In this document: positions 52,900 through 62,315 of the stretch, piece after piece
How positions within the stretch are numbered: position 1 is the stretch's first letter
Layout of the letters: the number at the start of each line of letters is the position of its first letter
Assembly (NCBI RefSeq): GCF_004217185.1
Contig: NZ_SHKL01000001.1
Location: forward strand, 5,330,001-5,394,000
Direction: 5' to 3'
DNA from: Pseudonocardia sediminis
GTDB lineage: Bacteria > Actinomycetota > Actinomycetes > Mycobacteriales > Pseudonocardiaceae
DNA: 64,000 nt
Notes under the pieces: generated by a model
Told to the model about the DNA's origin: nothing
Databases searched by the model: none
The model's input: the letters and a program-made list of their open reading frames with translations, nothing else
Program-made: the position numbers and the translations under genes

Positions 52900-54627
52900 T
52901 CAGTTCGGGTAGAACGGCCGTGCGTCCGACGTCGCCCCGAGCGACTGGCGCCACGCGTCGAGGTCGCCGCCGGCGAAGCTCCACACCCCGGTCCGGTCGG
53001 CCACGTACATCGCCCGGCCGGGTGCGGCGGCCACCGTCCGCAGCGGCGAGGTCAGGTTCACGCTCGGCATCGGGTCCAGCGTCAGGCCGTCCACCGACAC
53101 CAGCGACACCGGGCGGTCGGAGTTCGCGGCCACCACGAGCTGGTCGCCCGCACGCCAGTCCAGCGCCACCACGCCGTCCAGCTCCGCCGGGCGCAGCTCG
53201 CGCACCTGGCGCACCGACACCGCGCCGCCGGGCAGCGTCACCACGGCGCCGACGAGAGCGCGTCCCCCGGCCACCGCGGCGACCCGGGTCCCGTCCCGGG
53301 AGAGCACCAGGTCGCGCACCGGGCCCCGCGAGGTGATCTCCTCCGCGTCCAGCGACGCCTGCCGCGTCGGGCCCGCGGCCGGCACCAGGACCCGTTGCGG
53401 GACACCGTCGGCGAGCACCCACACCTCGTCGCCCGCGGCGTTCCAGGTGGCCGCGGTCAGCGACCCGCCGGAGACCGGGGTGGCGGTGAGCTGCCCGTCC
53501 ACCGGACCGGTCAGCAGCCGCTGGGTGCCGGTCTCCTCGCGGGAGACCACCGCGATCCGGTTCGACCGCGACGAGCTCGCCGCGTCGGTCACGAAGAACG
53601 ACCCGTTGCCCGCCTGCCCGGCCAGCGGGGTGTCCGCACCGGCGTCGCCGAGCATCCGCACCCGCCCGTTCTCGATCACCATCGCGGCCAGCGGCGCGCT
53701 CGCCGGCGGCCCGGCCACCAGGTCGACGACGTCCTCCCGGCCCAGGTCCGGGCGCCCGGCGATCAGCGGCTCGCCGTCGGAGAGGATCCGCACCCGCGGG
53801 ACGCTGACCTCGGCCAGGGTGAGCGCGAGCTGTGCGGCCAGCAGCCTGCGGTCGGTGTCGGAGAGCCCGTCCACACCGGCCAGGTCGAGCACGACGACGC
53901 CGTCGGCGGACTCGGTGAGGTTGGAGCGCAGCTTCGCCCCGGGCGGGAACGCGGTCGTCGCCGCGCCCTGCAGCCCGGCCGAGGGTCCGTGCAGCAGCAC
54001 CTCGACCGCGCGGGTCGCCAGCGCCGTGGTCCGGGCACTGGGGATGTAGTGCGGGTCGGCCAGGACGGTCTTGTGCACCGGGTCGACGAACCAGGCCTTG
54101 AGCGAGCGGTAGTTGGCCCGGAAGTCCGAGCCGCGCACCAGCACGCCCGGGGGCAGGCCGTCGATCCGCCACGTCCCGTCCCGGTTGACCACCCCGACGT
54201 CGACCTCGACCGGCGCCGGGGACGCCTCGAACGCGCCGAACGGGTCCAGCGTGCCGAGTCGGGTGCCACGGATCCGGACGGTGGCCCGGTTCGGGTCGCC
54301 GGTGATCCCGTCCGGGGAGAACACCGTGTCGAACCGCTCGTCGAGGATCGTCAGCGACGCGCCGTCGTCCCAGTTCGAGGCCTGCGGCGCCAGGAAGCGG
54401 CGGGCGGAGGCGTGCCGGTCGTCGGGCTGCCCGGAGGCGTAGACGAAGCCGCGGACCAGGCCCAGCGGGTCCCGGTCGTCGATCGGGCCGGACGGCACCG
54501 CCGCGGCGCCGTTGTCGCCGATCTGGCGCAGCACCTGCACCGAGGTGTGCCCCGGGACGCTGGCGCACCCGGCGAGCACCAGCGCCGTCAGGGCCACGCC
54601 GAGGACGCCCGCGAGCCTGTTCCTCAT
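52900..54627 (-). CDS. lpqB: LpqB lipoprotein, partner of MtrAB
   Basis: A 575-residue lipoprotein. MRNRLAGVLGVALTALVLAG followed by Cys gives lipobox LAGC. The N-terminal GerMN-like domain (about 200-330) includes TRAVEVLLHGPSAGLQGA and LRSNLTESADGVVVLDLAG; the C-terminal half is a beta-propeller (ATWNAAGDEVWVLADG, LVLSRDGTRVAAVAGG). Its ATG overlaps the mtrB stop (ATGA). LpqB modulates MtrB sensing in cell division and envelope stress. Confidence 0.95.
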   Translation of the reverse strand: MRNRLAGVLGVALTALVLAGCASVPGHTSVQVLRQIGDNGAAAVPSGPIDDRDPLGLVRGFVYASGQPDDRHASARRFLAPQASNWDDGASLTILDERFDTVFSPDGITGDPNRATVRIRGTRLGTLDPFGAFEASPAPVEVDVGVVNRDGTWRIDGLPPGVLVRGSDFRANYRSLKAWFVDPVHKTVLADPHYIPSARTTALATRAVEVLLHGPSAGLQGAATTAFPPGAKLRSNLTESADGVVVLDLAGVDGLSDTDRRLLAAQLALTLAEVSVPRVRILSDGEPLIAGRPDLGREDVVDLVAGPPASAPLAAMVIENGRVRMLGDAGADTPLAGQAGNGSFFVTDAASSSRSNRIAVVSREETGTQRLLTGPVDGQLTATPVSGGSLTAATWNAAGDEVWVLADGVPQRVLVPAAGPTRQASLDAEEITSRGPVRDLVLSRDGTRVAAVAGGRALVGAVVTLPGGAVSVRQVRELRPAELDGVVALDWRAGDQLVVAANSDRPVSLVSVDGLTLDPMPSVNLTSPLRTVAAAPGRAMYVADRTGVWSFAGGDLDAWRQSLGATSDARPFYPN

Positions 54628-56390
54628 CGGTCCTCCCCCGTGTCCATGATCGCCCGCTCGGCGGGCTGCAGCCGGTCGTCGTCGTCACGGGACCGGGGCC
54701 GGTCCGGGATGGGGGTCCCCCACGGCGGCGTCGGTACCGACGAGACCGCGCCCGGGTCGGTGAGCGGCGCCTCGTCGTCGGAGTCCGGCGGGCCCAGCGG
54801 CAGCGGGCTGGCCGAGATGTGCCCGCCGACGTGGCGCGGCAGCGTCAGCCGGAACGCCGACCCGCGTCCGGGCTCGCCCCAGGCCTGCAGCCAGCCGCCG
54901 TGCAGCCGCGCGTCCTCGATGCTGATCGACAGGCCCAGCCCGGTGCCGCCGCTGCGCCGGGCCCGGCTCTCCTCGGCCCGCCAGAAGCGGTTGAACACCA
55001 GGTCGGCCTCGCCCGGGCGCAGGCCGACGCCGCGGTCGCGGACCAGCACCGCCACCGCCGAGGCGTCCCCGCCCACCGTGACCTCGACCGGGCGCCCCTC
55101 GCCGTGGTCGACGGCGTTGGCCACCAGGTTGCGCACGATCCGCTCCACCCGCCGCGGGTCGGCCTCCACGTACTGCCCGACGGGCAGCATCAGCACCAGC
55201 GGCGTCCCGGTCTCGTCGGCCAGCCCGCGCACGGTGGCGACCGCGTTGTCGACGACCCCGGCCATGTCCACCCGTTCGGCGCCGAGCTCGGCGACGCCGG
55301 CGTCGAGGCGGCTGATCTCCAGCAGGTCCGCCAGCAGCGCCTCGAACCGGTCCAGCTCGCTGACCAGCAGCTCGGAGCTGCGCCGCAGCGCCGGGAGCAG
55401 CTCGTCGCGGGAGGCGTAGAGCACGTCGGCGGCCATCCGGACCGTGGTCAGCGGGGTACGCAGCTCGTGGCTGACGTCGGAGGTGAACCGGCGCTGCAGC
55501 GCGCCGAAGTCCTCCAGCTGCTTGATCTGCGCGGCCAGGCTGCCGGCCATCTCGTTGTAGGACTCGGCCAGGCGCGCGACCTCGTCCTCGCCGCGGGCGG
55601 GCATGCGTTCGTCCAGGTGCCCGGTGGCGAAACGCTCGGCCACCTCGGCGGCCTGGCGGACCGGGCGCACCACCTGCCGGGTCACGAGGCTCGCGATCGC
55701 GGCGAGCAGCACCATCAGCACCAGGCCGCCGACGATCAGCGTCGACTTGACCAGGTTGAGCGTGTTCTGCTCCGCGTCCAGCGGGAACAGCAGGTAGAAC
55801 TGCAGCTCCCGGCCCGCGGTCCCGACCGGCTGGCCGATCACCAGCGTCGGCACGCCGTTGACGGTCGTGTACTGCCGGCTCACCCCGCCCTCGGCGACGG
55901 TCTCGCGCTGCTCGCGGGTGACGTCGTCGATCGGGCCCGCGGAGATCTCCGGGCCGTTGCCCGCCCCGGTGGTCAGCGCGGCGCGGAACTCGCCCGCACC
56001 GGCCGAGCCGGGGTTCGCGCCGTCGGAGTTCGTCAGCCGCTGCAGCGCGTTGGTCAGCGTGTCCTGGGCGCCCTCACGGTCGGGGTCGACGCCGGAGAGG
56101 TCGCTGTCGAGCACCACCCGCCCGGCCTCGGCCTGGGCCAGCGCGCCGGCGAACTTGCCCTGCAGCAGCCGCTCGGCGATCTCGCTCTGCAGCACCAGGC
56201 CCAGGACGAGGACCACGGCCGAGGACAGCGCCAGCGTGGAGACGACGACACGCAGCTGCAGCGACCGCCGCCAGGACGCCGAGAGGATCGCTCCCAGCTC
56301 GTGCGCCTGCGCCCGCACCGGGACCAGCACGCGGACCAGCCGTCGCAGCAGCGGGAGCCGCGCGATCCGGCGGAGCAGCCGGCGCATCAC
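54624..56390 (-). CDS. mtrB: Sensor histidine kinase MtrB
   Basis: A 588-residue membrane kinase. Two helices (about residues 50-72 and 215-240) flank an extracytoplasmic sensor of about 145 residues. HAMP follows (RQVVRPVRQAAEVAERFATG), then the His-box RRFTSDVSHELRTPLTTVRMAAD and the ATPase with NLVANAVDHGEG, VRDRGVGLRPGEADLVFNRF and GGTGLGLSISIEDARLHGGW. The start is GTG 56390 or ATG 56387. It lies 16 bp after mtrA and overlaps lpqB. MtrB phosphorylates MtrA. Confidence 0.96.
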   Translation of the reverse strand: MMRRLLRRIARLPLLRRLVRVLVPVRAQAHELGAILSASWRRSLQLRVVVSTLALSSAVVLVLGLVLQSEIAERLLQGKFAGALAQAEAGRVVLDSDLSGVDPDREGAQDTLTNALQRLTNSDGANPGSAGAGEFRAALTTGAGNGPEISAGPIDDVTREQRETVAEGGVSRQYTTVNGVPTLVIGQPVGTAGRELQFYLLFPLDAEQNTLNLVKSTLIVGGLVLMVLLAAIASLVTRQVVRPVRQAAEVAERFATGHLDERMPARGEDEVARLAESYNEMAGSLAAQIKQLEDFGALQRRFTSDVSHELRTPLTTVRMAADVLYASRDELLPALRRSSELLVSELDRFEALLADLLEISRLDAGVAELGAERVDMAGVVDNAVATVRGLADETGTPLVLMLPVGQYVEADPRRVERIVRNLVANAVDHGEGRPVEVTVGGDASAVAVLVRDRGVGLRPGEADLVFNRFWRAEESRARRSGGTGLGLSISIEDARLHGGWLQAWGEPGRGSAFRLTLPRHVGGHISASPLPLGPPDSDDEAPLTDPGAVSSVPTPPWGTPIPDRPRSRDDDDRLQPAERAIMDTGEDR

Positions 56391-56406
56391 GGACGCGCCG
56401 ACCCTG

Positions 56407-57084
56407 TCACGGCGGGCCGGCCTTGTACCCCACCCCGCGCACGGTCAGGACGACCTCGGGGCGCTCGGGATCGCGCTCCACCTTCGACCGCAGGCGCTGC
56501 ACGTGCACGTTGACCAGGCGGGTGTCGGCGGCGTGCCGGTAGCCCCAGACCTGCTCGAGCAGCACCTCGCGGGTGAACACCTGGCGCGGCTTGCGGGCCA
56601 GCGCGACGAGCAGGTCGAACTCCAGCGGGGTCAGCGCGATCGGCCTGCCCTCCCGGACGACCTGGTGCGCCGGCACGTCGATCGAGATCTCGCCGATGGT
56701 CAGCTGCTCGGCCGGCTCGGACTCGTTGCGCCGCACGCGGGCGCGGATCCGGGCGACGAGCTCCTTGGGCTTGAACGGCTTGACCACGTAGTCGTCGGCG
56801 CCGGACTCGAGCCCGAGGACGACGTCGACGGTGTCGCTCTTGGCCGTCAGCATGACGATCGGGACGCCGGACTCGGCCCGGATCGCCCGGCAGACGTCGA
56901 TACCGTTCATCCCGGGCAGCATCAGGTCGAGCAGGACGACGTCGGGGTCGACCTCGCGCACCGCGGGCAGGGCCCGGGTGCCGTCGGCGACGACCGCCGT
57001 CTCGAAACCCTCGCCCCGCAGCACGATGGTGAGCATCTCGGCCAGGGCCGGGTCGTCGTCGACCACCAGCACGCGCGACTTCAT
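56407..57084 (-). CDS. mtrA: Response regulator MtrA
   Basis: A 225-residue OmpR-type regulator. Receiver: VLVVDDDPALAEML, phospho-acceptor Asp in VVLLDLMLPGMNG, Thr in IVMLTAKSD, Lys in YVVKPFKPKEL. The winged helix has ALTPLEFDLLVALARKPRQVF and DTRLVNVHVQRLRSKVE. Start ATG 57084 (MKSRVLVVDDD). It is 25 bp after tmk and heads mtrA-mtrB-lpqB. MtrA controls cell division and peptidoglycan genes. Confidence 0.97.
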   Translation of the reverse strand: MKSRVLVVDDDPALAEMLTIVLRGEGFETAVVADGTRALPAVREVDPDVVLLDLMLPGMNGIDVCRAIRAESGVPIVMLTAKSDTVDVVLGLESGADDYVVKPFKPKELVARIRARVRRNESEPAEQLTIGEISIDVPAHQVVREGRPIALTPLEFDLLVALARKPRQVFTREVLLEQVWGYRHAADTRLVNVHVQRLRSKVERDPERPEVVLTVRGVGYKAGPP

Positions 57085-57109
57085 GTCCACAGCATCCCAC
57101 CCCCGCTGC

Positions 57110-57751
57110 TCAGGCCAGCAGACGCCCGGCCAGGGCACGCGTGTCGGGATCCCCCGCTCCGTCCAGGACCGTCCACGGGCTCAGCCACGACGAGGCGGCC
57201 AGCTGCCGGTAGACGGCGTCGGTGCGGGCCTGCAGACCGTCGTCGCTCTCGTAGGCGTCGCGGGCCCGGCCGGGCTCGGCGAGCTCGCGGGACCGGGCCC
57301 GCGCCGCGGCCACCTCCCGGGGCACGGCGAGCAGCAGCTGGTGGTCCGGCACCGGGACGTCGAACCGGTCGATCTCCAGCTCCCGCACCCACGCCACCAC
57401 CTCACCGGCGGCGTCCTGGCCCAGGCGGGCGGCGTTGTAGGCGGCGTTCGAGGCGACGTAGCGGTCCACCAGGACGACGTCGTGCCCGGCCAGGGCGGTC
57501 CGCAGCTCGGGAGCCGCGGCCCGGCGGTCCAGAGCGAACAGCACCGCCATCGCGTGCACCGACGAGCCCAGGTCGCCCATCCGGCCGTAGAGCGCGTCGC
57601 GGGCGAGCTCGGCGTGCACGTCGTCGTCGTAGCGGGGGAAGGCCAGCGACGTCGTCCGGGCGCCGAGCGTGTCGAGCTCGGCGACCAGGGCGCGGGCGAA
57701 CGTCCGCTTGCCGGCCCCGTCCAGACCCTCGATCACGACCAGCCGTCCCAC
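57110..57751 (-). CDS. tmk: Thymidylate kinase
   Basis: A 213-residue dTMP kinase starting at GTG. P-loop IEGLDGAGKRTFARAL has GKR in place of GKS/GKT+, as in mycobacterial Tmk. VLVDRYVASNAAYNAARLG is the DR(Y/H) motif. It makes dTDP for DNA synthesis. It is directly upstream of mtrA, as Rv3247c is. Confidence 0.94.
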   Translation of the reverse strand: MGRLVVIEGLDGAGKRTFARALVAELDTLGARTTSLAFPRYDDDVHAELARDALYGRMGDLGSSVHAMAVLFALDRRAAAPELRTALAGHDVVLVDRYVASNAAYNAARLGQDAAGEVVAWVRELEIDRFDVPVPDHQLLLAVPREVAAARARSRELAEPGRARDAYESDDGLQARTDAVYRQLAASSWLSPWTVLDGAGDPDTRALAGRLLA

Positions 57752-57775
57752 GGCCGGGGAACCTACCGGTCCGGC

Positions 57776-58240
57776 TCAGGCGCCCAGCTCGCGCACCCGC
57801 GGCCAGGTCCCCGCGAACCCGGGGTGCAGGTCCAGCTCGCCGAGACGGTCGGTGCGCACCCAGCGCAGCTCGGTGCTCTCCATCCCCCGCACCGCCACCG
57901 GCGGCGCGGCCGGCGAGCGCAGCACGACCGTGGTGTAGCTCCAGCCGCCGTGGTCGTCGACGAAGGTGTCCGCCTCGCGCAGCATGTCCAGGTCGAGGTC
58001 GCTCTCCTCGGCGCCCTCGCGCAGCGCCGCCTCCCGGGCGGTCTCGCCGGAGTCGCGCGCACCGCCGGGCACGCCCCACGTGCCGCCGTGGTGGCTCCAG
58101 TCCGCACGGTGCTGCAGCAGCACCCACTCGCTGCCGGAGTCCGGGTCGCGGTGGCGCACCAGCAGACCGGCCGCGCCGTAGAGCCCCCAGTGCCGGTGCC
58201 CGAGGGCGCACCGGACCCAGCCGTCCCCCGAGCCGTTCAT
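57776..58240 (-). CDS. NUDIX hydrolase
   Basis: A 154-residue protein. The Nudix box is GGARDSGETAREAALREGAE followed by E, close to the consensus GX5EX7REUXEE. W-rich start: VRCALGHRHWGLYGAAGLLVR. GTWGVPG precedes the box. The ATG at 58240 (MNGSGDGWV) is chosen; the longer frame adds residues over the divergent promoter. It would hydrolyse a nucleoside diphosphate derivative, substrate unknown. It lies 24 bp upstream of tmk. Confidence 0.9.
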   Translation of the reverse strand: MNGSGDGWVRCALGHRHWGLYGAAGLLVRHRDPDSGSEWVLLQHRADWSHHGGTWGVPGGARDSGETAREAALREGAEESDLDLDMLREADTFVDDHGGWSYTTVVLRSPAAPPVAVRGMESTELRWVRTDRLGELDLHPGFAGTWPRVRELGA

Positions 58241-58323
58241 CGGATCACCGTAACCCGGCCGGGATGAGATCATCGGGTCATGAGGAGCACGGTCACCGTC
58301 ACCGCGGGCGGGGTGTCGCCGCG

Positions 58324-59502
58324 GTGACCGCCCACGTCGTGGTCGCCGGGGGCGGCATCGCCGGGAACGCGGCCGCGCTCGCGCTGCGCCGGGCCGGCAT
58401 CGCGGCGACGGTCGTGGAGTCCCGGCCGGCCGACCACGTCGGGGGCGCCGGCGTCCGACTGAACCCGAACGCGATGGACGCGCTGCGCGCGATCGGCGTC
58501 GACGGCGCGGTGATCGCCGCGTCGGCCCCGCTCGTGCGCACCGAGGTCTACTCCCCCGCCGGGGAACGGCTGAGCTACCGGCTCGCGGCCGACCCCGCCT
58601 CCCCCCGCGGTCTGCCCCGGTCGATGCTCTGGACCCGGCTCGCGACGACCCTGCGCGACGAGGCGGTCCGGGCCGGGGCGCGGTTCCGGCACGACACCCG
58701 CGTCGTCGGCGCCTCCGAGACCCAGGACGGCGTCGTCGCCCGGCTCGACGACGGCACCGAGGTCCTCGCGGACGCGCTCGTCGGCGCGGACGGCGTGCGG
58801 TCGGCGGTGCGGACGTGGATCGACCCGGACGCCCCGGCGCCGCAGGGCGGGCGGACCCGCACGATCTACGGCTTCACCCCGGACCCGCCGGTCGAGCCGC
58901 CACCCCCGGAGGTGCTGCGCATCCACCTGGGGGCCCGGGCGTTCTTCGCCTCCCGCCGCGACGCCCACTCCGGGGGCTGCTCGTGGTTCACCAACATCCC
59001 CGTCCCCGACGGCGAGGGCGACGGGGACCCGCGGGATCTGCTCGACGAGCTGTTCGGCGACTCCCCCGCCGGGGACACCGTGCGGCACGCCGACCGCGTG
59101 CTGGGCTTCGACGACCTCGCGCTCCCGCACGTCCCCCGCTGGCACACCGACCGGATGGTCGTCATCGGCGACGCGCTGCACGTCGCGCCGCCGGCGTCGG
59201 AGCAGGGCGCGGCGATGGCGATCGAGGACGGCGTCGTGCTGGGCCGGTGCCTGCGCGACCTGCCCTCCCCGGCGGAGGCGTTCGCCGCGTTCGAGCGCCT
59301 GCGCCGCGAGCGGGTGGAGGCGGTGGTCGCCCTCGGCCTGGGCGGGGCGGCGAAGGTCCACCGGCGGGGCCCGGCCCGGCTCGTCGCGCGCGTCCGGGAC
59401 CGCCTCGCCACACTGACCGACTGGCAGCGCCGCCCGCCCACCGGCGGCCCGGCGTGGGCCTATGACCACCACATCGACTGGATGGAGACGGTGAACCGAT
59501 GA
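58324..59502 (+). CDS. FAD-dependent aromatic-type monooxygenase
   Basis: A 392-residue group A flavin monooxygenase. N-terminal FAD motif HVVVAGGGIAGNAAALALRR, the DG motif LVGADGVRSAVR, and the second FAD motif VVIGDALHVAPPASEQGAAM. GTG 58324 is the start that fits the fold. The family hydroxylates aromatic or polyketide substrates using NAD(P)H. Its stop overlaps the start of a double DUF1330 gene, so the two are coupled and may act in one breakdown step. Confidence 0.9.
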   Translation: MTAHVVVAGGGIAGNAAALALRRAGIAATVVESRPADHVGGAGVRLNPNAMDALRAIGVDGAVIAASAPLVRTEVYSPAGERLSYRLAADPASPRGLPRSMLWTRLATTLRDEAVRAGARFRHDTRVVGASETQDGVVARLDDGTEVLADALVGADGVRSAVRTWIDPDAPAPQGGRTRTIYGFTPDPPVEPPPPEVLRIHLGARAFFASRRDAHSGGCSWFTNIPVPDGEGDGDPRDLLDELFGDSPAGDTVRHADRVLGFDDLALPHVPRWHTDRMVVIGDALHVAPPASEQGAAMAIEDGVVLGRCLRDLPSPAEAFAAFERLRRERVEAVVALGLGGAAKVHRRGPARLVARVRDRLATLTDWQRRPPTGGPAWAYDHHIDWMETVNR

Positions 59503-60101
59503 CCAGGGCGTACTGGGTGAACGCGTTCCGCGAGGTGCACGACCCCGAGAAGCTGGCGGCCTACGTCGAGCTGGGCGCACCGGCGGTGCGCAAGGCCGGA
59601 GGCCGGTTCCTGGCCCGTGGCCCGGCGGCCGGCGCCCACGAGGCGGGGCGGCTCGAGCGCACGACGCTGATCGAGTTCGACAGCGTCGAGGCGGCCGTCG
59701 CCGCCTACGAGAGCCCGGACTACCGCGCGGCCCTCGACGCGCTGGGCGACGGCGCCGAGCGCGACATCCGGATCGTCGAGGCCGACGAGGGCACGACGGC
59801 GACGCCGGGGGCCGCGCACTTCCTCTCGATCTACCGGGCGGTGCACGACGCGGACAAGGTCGCGGCCTACCGGGAGCTCGGCGGGCCGGCGCTGCAGGCC
59901 GAGGGCGGGCGGTTCGTCGCCCGCGCGACGGCGTCGGCGGTGTTCGAGGCCGGGCTGCGCGACCGCGTCGTCATCATCGAGTTCGACGACGTGGAGGCGG
60001 CCGAGGCCGCCTACGCGAGCGCGGGCTACCGCAAGGCCCTCGACGCGTTCGACAACGGGGCCGAGCGCGACATCCGGATCGTCGCGCCGATCAACGACTG
60101 A
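59499..60101 (+). CDS. Double DUF1330 protein
   Basis: A 200-residue protein made of two DUF1330 (ABM-fold) domains, residues 1-95 and 105-200. The halves are alike: WVNAFREVHDPEKLAAYVEL and LSIYRAVHDADKVAAYREL, IEFDSVEAAVAAYESPDYRAAL and IEFDDVEAAEAAYASAGYRKAL, with GAERDIRIV ending both. The pair resembles an internally duplicated dimer. Its ATG overlaps the monooxygenase stop (ATGA). No function is known for DUF1330; the monooxygenase link suggests a role near its substrate. Confidence 0.88.
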   Translation: MTRAYWVNAFREVHDPEKLAAYVELGAPAVRKAGGRFLARGPAAGAHEAGRLERTTLIEFDSVEAAVAAYESPDYRAALDALGDGAERDIRIVEADEGTTATPGAAHFLSIYRAVHDADKVAAYRELGGPALQAEGGRFVARATASAVFEAGLRDRVVIIEFDDVEAAEAAYASAGYRKALDAFDNGAERDIRIVAPIND

Positions 60102-60119
60102 CCGCACCGGGCGGCGCGC

Positions 60120-62315
60120 TCACGCGGAGACGACGACCTCGACCCACGCGTACTCCGGGGTCACGTCGCGCATGGTGACCCGCGCGCCGTCCGGCGGGGC
60201 CAGCTCCCGGCCGGGCACGACGACGAGGCTCGCCGTGGTGGCGCCGTCATCGTCGTGCAGGCCCAGCACGATCTCGCCGGGCGGCGTCCCGCCGAGCACC
60301 GGGCGCAGCAGGGCCGCGACCAGGCCGGGGTCGAACCGCACCCCCGCCGCGGTCTGGAGCACGACCCGGCACCCGGTCGCGCGGGCGGCGTCGACGGCGG
60401 CGCGCAGCTCCCGGTCGAGCACGCCGGGCAGGTGCAGCTCGTCACGGATCGCCATCTCGAGCGCGGTCGCCGTCGCCCGCCGGGTCACCGGGTCGTCGGT
60501 CCCGGCCGCGACGGAGGCCAAGAACGGGCGCACCTCCTCGTGCAGCGCGGCGATCCGGCGGTCGCGCACCGTCCTGCGGACCCGGTCCGCGGCGGCACCG
60601 GCGTCGACGGCGGCGCGGCGGGCGTTGGCCTCGATCGTCGCCCGGCCCAGACGGCGGATCGTCACCCCGAGCAGCGCGCCCATCAGCGTCCCCAGCGCGG
60701 GCGCGACCAGCATCGGCAGGGCGAACAGGACCACGTCACCGACCGCCGTCCCGGCCATCGGCCCGATGGCGAGCACCAGCACGATGCCGGCCTGCTCCGC
60801 CAGCACCGCGAGCAACGCCTCCGGCGACGGCCGCACGATCACCAGGACGGTCAGCAGCGGCGCCACCGCCCCGACCGGCCAGGACGCGAACGTCAGCAGG
60901 TCCTCGTACGGCACGACGGCCACGCTGAGCACCGCCCCGCCGACGGCGAACGCCGCCGCGGCCAGTGCGGGCACCGGCCCGACCCCGGTCCGGGAACGCA
61001 CGATCAGCAGCACGGTGAGCGCGCAGACCACGGCGTACCAGAGCAGGAACCAGCGGGCCTGCGGCACCTGGCCGGGCTGCAGCAGCGCCACCATCGCCAT
61101 GATCGCGAGGTAGCCGACGGTGACCGCGTAGAGCGGGCGGCGGACGTCGCCGGTGGCCGCCACCAGCAGCGCCACCCGCCCGGTGGGGGCCGGGCCCGGC
61201 TCCGGGTCGTCCGGCTCCCAGGTCAGCGTCACCGTCGTCCCGCGGCCGGGTGCGCTCCCGACGGTCGCCGTCCCGCCCACCGAGGCCATCCGCCCGACGA
61301 TCGAGCCGGCGATCCCCGCCGAGCCGTCGGTGGACGCGGGGTCGAAGCCCGCGCCGTCGTCGGAGATCGTCACCCGGGGACGGGGACCGTCGTCGAGCCG
61401 CAGCGCCACCTCGTTCGCACCGGCGTGCCGGTCGACGTTGCGCAGCGCCTCGCGGGTGGCGCCCAGGACCGCGTCGGCCACGCCCGCGGGGACCGGGACC
61501 GGGGCGTCCGGCACCGTCGTCCGGCGTGGCGTGTGCCCGGTCAGTCCGGCGAGGGTCTCGCGCAGGTCGACCTCGCCGGTCTCCGCCGCCGTGCCCGGCG
61601 ACCCGTCCAGCGCCTCGACCGCGCGCCGGGCCTCGGCGCGGCGCTCGTCGGCCGGGACGGTGGGCGTGGCGGCGCCGCGCAGGGCCGCGGAGACGTCGTC
61701 GTGCAGGATCCGCGCGAACTCGGCGGAGGCCTCCCGCTCCGCGCCCGCGACGTCGGCGGCGATCCGGGCGTCACGCTCGGCCCGCGCCGCGGCATCCGCC
61801 CGGGCGCCGGCCGTGCGCAGGGCGGGCGCCATCCCGGCCGCGATCGACCCCGCGACGAGCAGCGGCCAGACGTTGAGGAACGCGGCGAGGACCCCGTCGG
61901 CCGGGATCGACGTGACGACCAGCAGGCCCACCACCCCGGCCGCCCCGGGGATCCCGAAGCGCCGCGGCGCCAGCGTCAGCAACGGCACCAGTGCCGCGAC
62001 GCCCGGCTGCGTCCGGTAGCCGACGACCAGGCCCGCCGGCTCCTCCAGCACGAAGGCCACCTGCACCGCGGCGTCGACCAGCGCCATCACCGCGACGTCG
62101 GCCGGGCCGAGCCGGGTCGTGAGGCCGCGGACCACCAGCACCGCCGACGTCACCACGAACGCGACGGCCGCCGCCGTCGACAGGGGCGCGCCGCCGACCG
62201 GCCCGGTCCCGCCCAGTCCCTGCACGGCCAGCGCCGCCCAGCTCGCCCCGAACAGCACCAGGAGGACGGCGTAGGCGCGTTGCAGGCCGACCTCGACGCC
62301 GGCCCGGAAGTTCAT
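60120..62315 (-). CDS. Membrane histidine kinase with duplicated modules
   Basis: A 731-residue protein with two similar halves. Half one: 5-6 membrane helices (about 12-165), a phospho-acceptor region with His205 in ARILHDDVSAALRG, and an ATPase with REALRNVDRHAGA and SDDGAGFDP plus SAPGRGTTVTL. Half two: further helices (about 380-550), RIAALHEEVRPFLASVA with His592, and a tail that has lost the N-box and the GxG motif. Its ATG overlaps the stop of the LuxR regulator gene (ATGA). It should signal to that regulator. Confidence 0.85.
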   Translation of the reverse strand: MNFRAGVEVGLQRAYAVLLVLFGASWAALAVQGLGGTGPVGGAPLSTAAAVAFVVTSAVLVVRGLTTRLGPADVAVMALVDAAVQVAFVLEEPAGLVVGYRTQPGVAALVPLLTLAPRRFGIPGAAGVVGLLVVTSIPADGVLAAFLNVWPLLVAGSIAAGMAPALRTAGARADAAARAERDARIAADVAGAEREASAEFARILHDDVSAALRGAATPTVPADERRAEARRAVEALDGSPGTAAETGEVDLRETLAGLTGHTPRRTTVPDAPVPVPAGVADAVLGATREALRNVDRHAGANEVALRLDDGPRPRVTISDDGAGFDPASTDGSAGIAGSIVGRMASVGGTATVGSAPGRGTTVTLTWEPDDPEPGPAPTGRVALLVAATGDVRRPLYAVTVGYLAIMAMVALLQPGQVPQARWFLLWYAVVCALTVLLIVRSRTGVGPVPALAAAAFAVGGAVLSVAVVPYEDLLTFASWPVGAVAPLLTVLVIVRPSPEALLAVLAEQAGIVLVLAIGPMAGTAVGDVVLFALPMLVAPALGTLMGALLGVTIRRLGRATIEANARRAAVDAGAAADRVRRTVRDRRIAALHEEVRPFLASVAAGTDDPVTRRATATALEMAIRDELHLPGVLDRELRAAVDAARATGCRVVLQTAAGVRFDPGLVAALLRPVLGGTPPGEIVLGLHDDDGATTASLVVVPGRELAPPDGARVTMRDVTPEYAWVEVVVSA

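Noticed and set aside
55858..58323. Long plus-strand extension ahead of the flavin monooxygenase
   Set aside because: It runs opposite mtrB, mtrA, tmk and NUDIX; only the part from 58324 has coding character.
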